This document shows, one piece after another, positions 1-5,902 of a stretch of 7,316 nucleotides of DNA. The notes beneath the pieces are model-generated. The model was not told the origin of the DNA and did not search any database. It saw only the letters and a list, made by a program, of their open reading frames with translations. The DNA is from Verrucomicrobiota bacterium (GTDB taxonomy: Bacteria; Verrucomicrobiota; Verrucomicrobiia; Limisphaerales; UBA1100). The DNA lies in assembly GCA_028872685.1 (NCBI GenBank), contig JAPKEI010000134.1, positions 1 to 7,316 on the forward strand, written 5' to 3'. Both the position numbers and the translations under genes were made by a program. The first letter of the stretch is position 1. The number at the start of each line of letters is the position of its first letter.

Positions 1-739
1 CACGAACATCCTTTACCGCGAGGGTGCTCAGCTGACCGATTACATGAAGGAGCGATGCCGACTGGATGTGTATCACCCAAAACACATTAAGCATTTCCCC
101 ACGGTGGTTTGGTTTCATGGCGGCGGATTGAAGGCGGGCAATCGTAAAGTTCCGGAGGAGTTACGAGAGAAGGGCATCGCGGTAGTGGCGGTGAATTATC
201 GACTACATCCGAAAGTGAAATCGCCCGCGTACATCGAGGACGCCGCGGCCGCAGTGGCATGGACCTTCCGCAATATTGAAAAATATGGCGGCTCTTCGAA
301 GCGCATTTATGTAAGCGGCCATTCGGCGGGCGGGTATCTCACTAGCATGGTGGGCTTGGATAAACGCTGGCTGGCCACCCACAAGATTGATCCCAATGCC
401 ATTGCCGGGCTCATTCCTTATAGCGGACATACCATTACCCATTTTACAGTGCGTAAGGAACGCGGCATTGATGGGAAACAACCGATCCTCGATGACATGG
501 CCCCACTTTTTCACGTGCGCAAGGATGCCCCGCCCTTATTATTGATCACAGGTGATCGTGAGTTGGAATTACTCGGGCGTTATGAGGAGAACGCCTACCT
601 CTGGCGCATGATGCAGGTGGTCGAGCATCCGGATACCAAAATCATGGAGTTGGACGGTTATAATCATGGCCAAATGGCGAAGCCCGCCCATCCGCTCCTC
701 TTGCGATTTATCAAGAGGATCGAGAAAACCATCAAGTAA
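1..739 (+). CDS. Alpha/beta-hydrolase, esterase/lipase type (5' end outside window)
   Basis: This is probably a carboxylesterase of the BD-FAE/HSL-like alpha/beta-hydrolase group, which cleaves ester bonds such as acetyl groups on carbohydrates. Numbered from the internal Met at base 44, the oxyanion-hole motif HGGG is at residues 25-28. The nucleophile elbow GHSAGG carries Ser94. The likely acid is Asp171 in LLITGDRE, and the likely catalytic His is His208 in GYNHGQM. All parts of the triad are therefore present. The frame stays open to the left edge (codon phase starts at base 2), and the residues before Met44 read REGAQLTDYM, which resembles the usual N-terminal lead-in to the LDVY.P strand. 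I therefore treat base 44 as internal and the gene as 5'-truncated by the window; any signal peptide would lie outside. A DUF1501 gene follows 55 bases downstream on the same strand, and the two may be co-transcribed. The substrate cannot be told from sequence. Confidence 0.85.
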   Translation, partial: TNILYREGAQLTDYMKERCRLDVYHPKHIKHFPTVVWFHGGGLKAGNRKVPEELREKGIAVVAVNYRLHPKVKSPAYIEDAAAAVAWTFRNIEKYGGSSKRIYVSGHSAGGYLTSMVGLDKRWLATHKIDPNAIAGLIPYSGHTITHFTVRKERGIDGKQPILDDMAPLFHVRKDAPPLLLITGDRELELLGRYEENAYLWRMMQVVEHPDTKIMELDGYNHGQMAKPAHPLLLRFIKRIEKTIK

Positions 740-782
740 TTCGGCTGGAATAATGCTGAATTTCCGTTAGCGTTAGGTCTTC

Positions 783-788
783 AAAGGA
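783..788 (+). promoter_or_regulatory. Ribosome binding site for the DUF1501 gene
   Basis: AAAGGA lies 6 bases before the ATG at 795 and only 3 bases before a GTG at 792. The spacing favours the ATG at 795. The protein then begins MLSIF, which fits the usual N-terminus of the family. The rest of the 740-794 gap shows only a tandem CGTTAG repeat at 765-776. I see no convincing terminator there. Confidence 0.5.
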
Positions 789-794
789 TTAGTG

Positions 795-2213
795 ATGCTG
801 AGTATCTTTGATGGAAACGACTGCTTGAGCCGGCGCCAGTTGCTGCAGATTGGTGGACTGGGCATGAGCGGTCTTTCCCTCTCCTCATTACTGAGTACCA
901 AGGCACAGGCAAACTTGTCCAACGGTCAGCCCAATCCTTTGACCGGCAAGTCCGTAATCTTTCTCTTTCAGCAGGGCGGACCAAGCCAGCTGGAAACTTT
1001 TGATCCCAAACCCGATGCCCCCTCAGGTATTCGCACGGTAGGCGATGTGGTCCCAACCACTATTCCTGGGGTACACTTTGGAGGAGCTATGTCCCAGCTC
1101 TCCAAGCTGGCTCATAAATTAAATGTGGTGCGCTCCTACTCTACCGGGAATGCCGGACACAATATCCAGCCCATCGTCAGCAACTTTTCGAAGAATGTCG
1201 CCATCAGCACTCACTTTGCACGGGTCGCCGGGGCAACACGTGCTGATTCAGGCACACCGACAACTGCGGTTCTGTTCCCGTCTTCAGTCAGTAAGAATGT
1301 GCCGGGGCCTTCCGCCCGCGGTAATCTTTTTGAAACCGGTTCCTACGGTGCTGGCTTTGCCCCTTTCACTCCTGGCAAAGGCGGCAAACTGCTGGAAGAC
1401 ATGAAGCTCAATCTTCCGCGCGAACGCTTTCTGAATGACCGTCGTTCACTTCTAGCTGCACTGGACAAACTCAACCGTGAAGCCGATGCCTCAGGAGGCA
1501 TCTCCGAGTTAGATGATATTCAACAGCAAGCTTATGAGGTGTTGCTAGGCGGTGGAGTTTCAAAGGCATTGGATCTTTCACAAGAGAATTCCAAGACTCT
1601 CGCAATGTACGATACAAGTCGGTATGACGGCGGCACCCGCTGGAACAAGGTCAAGCGCGGGAAAGCCGGCTTGTATAATGCTCAAGCTAACACCATCGGC
1701 AAACTTTTACTCCAGGCCCGGCGCTTGTGCGAGGCGGGTTGTGGTTATGTCACTATTCACGCGAGCTATGCTGGTGTGTGGGACATGCATGCGGATGGCA
1801 ATAACCTGAATATGATTGATGGCATGGAGGCTGTAGGCCGCAGCTTTGACCATGCGGTAGCCGCCTTCATCCGCGACTGTGAAGCTCGTGGACTATCCGA
1901 CAAGATTCTGCTCGTTTGTTGCGGAGAGATGGGGAGAACCCCAAAAATTAATAAACAGGGTGGACGCAATCACTGGGCGCGTCTGGCTCCGCTGATTCTT
2001 TATGGTGGCGGTCTAGGCGGCGGTAAGGTGATCGGACAATCTGACAAGCAGGGTGGTGAGCCAAATAGTAAACCCTATAATCCGAGTCACCTTATCAGTA
2101 CCATCTTGCGAACCATGATTGATCCCGGGCAGTTGCGTCTGATCCCCGGTATTCCGCAGGAAATCACCCAGCTTCTTGATCACGATCCCATTGACGGGCT
2201 CGGAGTCGGTTAG
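795..2213 (+). CDS. DUF1501 family protein with Tat signal
   Basis: This is an exported protein of the DUF1501 family, which belongs to the alkaline phosphatase/sulfatase-like fold clan and is abundant in Planctomycetota and Verrucomicrobiota. Its biochemical function is unknown. The 472 residues fit the family length. A twin-arginine motif, SRRQLLQ, is at residues 12-18. A hydrophobic stretch follows, with a likely signal-peptidase site after AQA (37-39), so the folded protein should be exported. Family landmarks are FLFQQGGPSQLETFDPK near 56-72, VWDMHADGNN near 328-337, GEMGRTPKIN at 377-386, and GRNHW at 390-394. The Asp, His and Asn residues in these motifs are candidate metal ligands by analogy with the clan. 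A GTG at 792 gives one extra residue, but the ribosome site favours 795. In many relatives a DUF1549/DUF1553 (PSD1-type) gene stands directly upstream. Here the upstream neighbour is an esterase instead. The stop codon lies 4 bases from the stop of the opposing gene. Confidence 0.9.
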   Translation: MLSIFDGNDCLSRRQLLQIGGLGMSGLSLSSLLSTKAQANLSNGQPNPLTGKSVIFLFQQGGPSQLETFDPKPDAPSGIRTVGDVVPTTIPGVHFGGAMSQLSKLAHKLNVVRSYSTGNAGHNIQPIVSNFSKNVAISTHFARVAGATRADSGTPTTAVLFPSSVSKNVPGPSARGNLFETGSYGAGFAPFTPGKGGKLLEDMKLNLPRERFLNDRRSLLAALDKLNREADASGGISELDDIQQQAYEVLLGGGVSKALDLSQENSKTLAMYDTSRYDGGTRWNKVKRGKAGLYNAQANTIGKLLLQARRLCEAGCGYVTIHASYAGVWDMHADGNNLNMIDGMEAVGRSFDHAVAAFIRDCEARGLSDKILLVCCGEMGRTPKINKQGGRNHWARLAPLILYGGGLGGGKVIGQSDKQGGEPNSKPYNPSHLISTILRTMIDPGQLRLIPGIPQEITQLLDHDPIDGLGVG

Positions 2214-2217
2214 TCGA

Positions 2218-4191
2218 TTAATTCTCTTCCAGCATCAACTCCGAAACATCGCGTACTTTCACTTGATCGTTTTTTGCCGCAACGCCGTCGGTCATCATTG
2301 TTAAACAAAACGGACAGGAGACGGCGACGGTTTTTGCGCCGGTGTCGAGGGCTTCGGTGATTCGGCCGGAGCCGGTGCGTTCTTCGGCGGGGTCGTCAAA
2401 CCACATGCGCCCGCCGCCGGCTCCGCAGCAGGCGGTTTGGCAGCCGTGGCGGGGCATCTCAGTAATTTCCGGCAGCAGTGCGCGGGGGGCTTCGGTGATG
2501 CCGTTGACGCGGGCGAGGTAGCAGGGGTCGTGGTAGGTTACACTTTCGTTCATCACGGCGGCGGCTTTTAATTTATTGGCAGCGACGAGTTCGCCCAGAA
2601 ATTGAGTGTGGTGGATGACTTCGTAGTGGCCGTCGAATTGCGGGTAATCTTGTCGCAATGAGTTGAGGCAGTGCGGACAGTGGGTGACGATTTTTTTGAC
2701 GTTGTGTTTCGTAAACGTCTCGATGTTCGTGGCGGCAAGTTCTTGAAAGAGAAATTCGTCACCCATGCGGCGTGCGGATTCGCCGGTGCAACGTTCCTCG
2801 GGGCCGAGCACGGCGAAGTTGACTTGCGCACGCTGCAAAAGCTGGGCGACCGCGCGGGCGACTTTCATCGTGCGGCGGTCGTATGCGGCGGAGCAGCCGA
2901 CCCAATAGAGCACGTCGAAGTCGGGGTTGTCCGCAACGGTGGGTACGTCGAGGCCGTCGGCCCACTTGAGGCGGTCTTGCGCGGGGAGTCCCCACGGATT
3001 GCCGGCGCGCTGCATTTTTTGCAGGGACGTCGCGGGCGCACCGCGTAGTTCTCCTTCGCCAATAAGATGGCGGCGCAGGTCGGTGATGTAATCGGCGGGC
3101 CGGACACCGAGCGGGCAGATGTCGTTGCACGCGTTGCAGGTGGTACAGGCCCACAATGTTTCCGCGCCGATGGTTTCGCCGTGCAACGCAGCCGGCGCGG
3201 CGCTCTCCATGTGCATGCGCAAATCCTGCACGAGGTCGCGCGGTGAAAGTGGTTTGCCCGCTTCGTGCGCCGGGCACAAATCCTCGCAGCGCCCGCACGA
3301 TACGCACGCGTCCAGTCGCAGTAAATCTAGCCGCGTAAATTGTTCCAGCCGTCCCACACCCACTTCACCGGTTTCCTCCACCTCTTCCATCGAAATGGGC
3401 TCCATCTGTCCGAGCGGCTTTGGCGTGGTGGCGAGGCTGAACACAGCGGCAATCGCATGAGCCAAACGGCAAAACGGCAGTGCCGCGATAAACCCAAATG
3501 CCACCACCGAGTGAAACCACCACAAGCCAAAATGAATCGAGTCCACATTCGATTTGCCCACGCCCGCCGCCACAAATATTTTTGAAAACCCATAACCCAC
3601 GAACGAGATGCCTGGCATTGGCGTGCTTTCACGGATGATGCGTAGGCCCTCGATAAAATAACCGGTGACGCCCAGTATAATCAACGAAGTGAGCACCAGC
3701 CAATCGGCCGTGCGATGTTCCATCGAACTATCCGCGCGCATTCGACGGCGGGCAAACCACAACGCACCGCCAATCATCAGTAGCCCGAAAGTATCCAGCG
3801 TGATTTCGTAGATGACAAAATATACTCCTTTGTGAAACAACGGATTGGTCGCTTCCCGCCCGAGGGCCGCCGCGCTGTAATGCTCGATGCTGACGAGAAT
3901 GGTTCCAATGAACAGAACGAGGAATCCCCAAAACAGCATCCGGTGCGCAAAGCTCGCCTTGGGCCGTGCACCACGTAGGGCGCGTTGGGCAAGGGCGCGG
4001 GTACGGATGTTTTGGAATGCTTCACGCCATTTGATGGGTTCGTTGTCCGGCCGGCCGCGCCGCCAAAGTTTCACGCGCCGCCAAACACCCCACGCGAACA
4101 CGCCCGACGACACCACCGCCAGCGCATAAAAGATGGTCTTGGACGTCTCGCCCAAGTTGCCGAAAATTTCGCGTGAAAGGTCTTCGGTCAT
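2218..4191 (-). CDS. Membrane cytochrome b / Fe-S oxidoreductase, probable ETF:quinone reductase (HdrD/EMO-like)
   Basis: This 657-residue protein probably takes electrons from EtfAB and reduces membrane quinone. The N-terminal 250 residues form a NarI-like cytochrome b domain with five predicted helices (about 19-37, 84-102, 123-146, 164-184, 222-250). His83, His104, His227 and His245 are candidate haem b ligands. A ferredoxin-like region follows with two 4Fe-4S motifs: Cys296/299/302/306 and Cys349/352/355/359, each ending CP. Two CCG-type (DUF224/HdrD) domains come next. The first has Cys433, Cys468 (in ERCTGE) and Cys505/Cys508 (HCPHC). The second has Cys557, Cys588/Cys589 (ACCG) and Cys626/Cys629 (CPFC). 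This layout matches the ETF:(methyl)menaquinone oxidoreductase (EMO) type known from syntrophs and other anaerobes. Its start overlaps the etfA stop as ATGA, and no Shine-Dalgarno sequence is visible, so translation probably depends on coupling to etfA. The role is inferred from architecture and neighbours. A generic heterodisulfide-reductase-like or glycolate-oxidase-like Fe-S subunit is the less likely alternative. Confidence 0.88.
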   Translation of the reverse strand: MTEDLSREIFGNLGETSKTIFYALAVVSSGVFAWGVWRRVKLWRRGRPDNEPIKWREAFQNIRTRALAQRALRGARPKASFAHRMLFWGFLVLFIGTILVSIEHYSAAALGREATNPLFHKGVYFVIYEITLDTFGLLMIGGALWFARRRMRADSSMEHRTADWLVLTSLIILGVTGYFIEGLRIIRESTPMPGISFVGYGFSKIFVAAGVGKSNVDSIHFGLWWFHSVVAFGFIAALPFCRLAHAIAAVFSLATTPKPLGQMEPISMEEVEETGEVGVGRLEQFTRLDLLRLDACVSCGRCEDLCPAHEAGKPLSPRDLVQDLRMHMESAAPAALHGETIGAETLWACTTCNACNDICPLGVRPADYITDLRRHLIGEGELRGAPATSLQKMQRAGNPWGLPAQDRLKWADGLDVPTVADNPDFDVLYWVGCSAAYDRRTMKVARAVAQLLQRAQVNFAVLGPEERCTGESARRMGDEFLFQELAATNIETFTKHNVKKIVTHCPHCLNSLRQDYPQFDGHYEVIHHTQFLGELVAANKLKAAAVMNESVTYHDPCYLARVNGITEAPRALLPEITEMPRHGCQTACCGAGGGRMWFDDPAEERTGSGRITEALDTGAKTVAVSCPFCLTMMTDGVAAKNDQVKVRDVSELMLEEN

Positions 4192-5153
4192 TGGCTGCTG
4201 TTCAATTCCGCGATGAGGCGGGGGACTTCTTCGTACACGTCGCCCACGAGGCCGTAGTCGGCGAACTCGAAGATGGGGGCGTCGGGGTCTTGGTTGATGG
4301 CGGCGATGACGCGCGAGTTTTTCATGCCGGCTAAGTGCTGCACCGCGCCGCTGATGCCGAGCGCGAGATAAAGTTCGGGCGCGACGATTTTGCCGGTCTG
4401 GCCCACTTGGAGCGAGTTGGGCGTGATACCAGCATCGACCAACGCGCGCGAGCTGCCGGTGGCCGCGCCGAGCGCATCGGCCAAGCCGCCGACGTGTTGC
4501 TCGAAGTCCTCGGAGTTCTTGAACGCGCGCCCGCCGGACACAACGATACGCGCCTCCGTCACATCCGGCCGCGCACCGGTCTTGCGGTCGAGTGATTCAA
4601 ACTGCGTTGCGTTCGGCAGCTTTTCGACATCAAAGGCATCGGTGGCCACCGCCTCAATGGTGAACGGCGTTGTCGCCGCGGTGGGCGCGTCGTAAGCGGA
4701 AGGGCGCACGGTGATAATTTTTGGCGAGCCTTCGAGTACGATGGTGGCATTGACGGCTCCGGCAAACATGGGTCGGCGCAAGTGCAGTTCGCCGTCGACC
4801 ATCTCGTGCCCAATCACGTCACTGGCCATCGCGCCGCCGAGCAGGCCCGCCGCGCGGCCGACGATATCCTTCGCCCAAGTGGTGGAGGTGGCGACGATGA
4901 GTTCGGCGTTCTGCGCGCGGGCGACTTCGGCGATGACGTGTGCCCAGCGGTCCGCCACCGGCGCGGCCAGTGCGGGGTGGTCGGCAACGAGTACGGGCGC
5001 TAATTTCGCGGCCTCGCCGGCCATGGCTTCGAGGTTTTCGCCAAGCACGAATGCGGTGATGTCTTCTGATAATGCGCGGGCGAAGCCCAAAGCCGCACCG
5101 CTGCCGGAGCGCAGAGCGGTACCGTCGTGTTCCATTAAAACGAGTATCTTCAC
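4188..5153 (-). CDS. etfA: Electron transfer flavoprotein, alpha subunit
   Basis: EtfA is the FAD-carrying subunit of the soluble ETF heterodimer, which moves electrons from dehydrogenases to a quinone reductase. At 321 residues it has normal length. The N-terminal domain starts MKILVLMEHDG. The C-terminal FAD domain shows VSGGRAF (205-211), a GSSRALVDAG segment (233-242) with the conserved Arg236, VGQTGK (250-255), LGISGAVQH (265-273), INQDPDAPIFE (286-296) and ADYGLVGD (298-305). These are all hallmarks of FAD binding in EtfA. The start is GTG, confirmed by the canonical N-terminus and by a GGAGG site 7 bases upstream. It overlaps the etfB stop as GTGA, and its own stop overlaps the start of the membrane reductase as ATGA. 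Nothing looks broken. Confidence 0.96.
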   Translation of the reverse strand: MKILVLMEHDGTALRSGSGAALGFARALSEDITAFVLGENLEAMAGEAAKLAPVLVADHPALAAPVADRWAHVIAEVARAQNAELIVATSTTWAKDIVGRAAGLLGGAMASDVIGHEMVDGELHLRRPMFAGAVNATIVLEGSPKIITVRPSAYDAPTAATTPFTIEAVATDAFDVEKLPNATQFESLDRKTGARPDVTEARIVVSGGRAFKNSEDFEQHVGGLADALGAATGSSRALVDAGITPNSLQVGQTGKIVAPELYLALGISGAVQHLAGMKNSRVIAAINQDPDAPIFEFADYGLVGDVYEEVPRLIAELNSSQ

Positions 5154-5902
5154 TCAACCACCTCCGTTTCGCGCAATTTTGCGAGGAGGTTGCTGGCGGT
5201 TTCAACTTTTTCGCAATGGCGTTGGCTGTTGATGAGTTCCATTCCAATCAAGCGCACACGGGGTTCGAGTTGTACGCCCAGCTCGGCGGGCGTGGTTTGT
5301 TCGATGGATTTTTTCTTTGCCCGCAATATGCTGGGAAGGGAGGCGTAGCGGGGTTCGTTGAGGCGGAGATCGGCGGTGACGATGGCAGGCAGTGTGGTGC
5401 GTATGACTTCGATACCGAGATCAGTCTCACGATGGACGCGGAGTCCGTCGTCTATGAATTCTATTTGCGAAGCAAAGGTGGCTTGAGGCCAGCCCAGTTG
5501 GGCGGCGAGAAATTGGCCGGTTTGGTTGGCGTCATCATCGACGGCTTGTTTACCCATGAGGACGAGGGTGGGTTGCTCGTGCTCGATGACGGCGGCGAGC
5601 AGTCGGGCGACGTTCCACGGGTCGGTGGGGCCGTTGTGTTCGATGAGCAGCGCGCGGTCGGCGCCCATGGCGAGGGCGGTGCGGAGGTCTGCCTCGCCCT
5701 CGGCGGGCGCAATGCTGACGGCGATTACCTCAGCGTCGGGGTGGGCGGTCTCGCGGATGCGCAGTGCTTCCTCAACGGCGATCGCGTCGAAGGGGTTTAA
5801 AATGTACGTGAGCGCGGCGGGGTCAATGCCGACTGTCTCGGCGTTGAGGCGTAGTTTTTGGTCAGGGTCGGGGACGCGTTTGCAGGGGACGAGTATTTTC
5901 AT
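5150..5902 (-). CDS. etfB: Electron transfer flavoprotein, beta subunit
   Basis: EtfB is the AMP-binding partner of EtfA and carries the loop that docks on dehydrogenases. It is 250 residues long, close to the roughly 255 of mitochondrial and alphaproteobacterial EtfB. Landmarks are CKRVPDPDQK (7-16), NPFDAIAVEEALRI (36-49), LAMGADRALLI (77-87), GKQAVDDDANQTGQ (117-130), LGWPQATFAS (136-145) and the signature LRLNEPRYASLP (179-190) followed by AKKKSIE (195-201). In the classical (non-bifurcating) ETF group this last block is the recognition loop for partner dehydrogenases. The ATG overlaps the stop of the upstream dehydrogenase gene as ATGA and is preceded by a strong AAGGAGG site. Gene order is etfB then etfA, as is usual. 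Assignment to the classical group rests on motif similarity recalled from the family, not on a phylogeny. Confidence 0.96.
   Translation of the reverse strand: MKILVPCKRVPDPDQKLRLNAETVGIDPAALTYILNPFDAIAVEEALRIRETAHPDAEVIAVSIAPAEGEADLRTALAMGADRALLIEHNGPTDPWNVARLLAAVIEHEQPTLVLMGKQAVDDDANQTGQFLAAQLGWPQATFASQIEFIDDGLRVHRETDLGIEVIRTTLPAIVTADLRLNEPRYASLPSILRAKKKSIEQTTPAELGVQLEPRVRLIGMELINSQRHCEKVETASNLLAKLRETEVVE
5161..5165 (-). promoter_or_regulatory. Ribosome binding site for etfA
   Basis: On the - strand GGAGG stands 7 bases before the GTG start of etfA. It lies inside the last codons of etfB. This site supports a GTG start over any internal ATG. Confidence 0.6.

Noticed and set aside
44..46. 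ATG at 44 as the true start of the esterase gene
   Set aside because: The frame stays open to base 2 with family-like residues before this Met, and no ribosome site stands in front of it.
2759..3307. - strand alternative frame of 182 codons inside the membrane reductase gene
   Set aside because: The overlapping main frame carries the Cys clusters and CCG domains. This frame is Arg/Ala/Pro-rich noise, and there is no sign of a frameshift in the main gene.
2218..4191. Shift in + strand base use along the membrane reductase gene as a possible fusion of two genes from different sources
   Set aside because: The shift follows the change from a hydrophobic membrane domain (Phe, Leu, Val, Trp) to a soluble Cys-rich domain, so amino-acid composition explains it. 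This domain fusion also appears in known relatives.
4711..5232. + strand open frame of 173 codons opposite etfA
   Set aside because: It is a shadow frame rich in Ala, Ser, Pro and Arg, with no ribosome site or family motif, lying fully over etfA and the end of etfB.
5072..5800. Long + strand open frame of 242 codons opposite etfB and the start of etfA
   Set aside because: It is antisense to two unmistakable ETF genes. GC-rich coding sequence commonly leaves a long open antisense frame, and its translation shows no recognisable motif.
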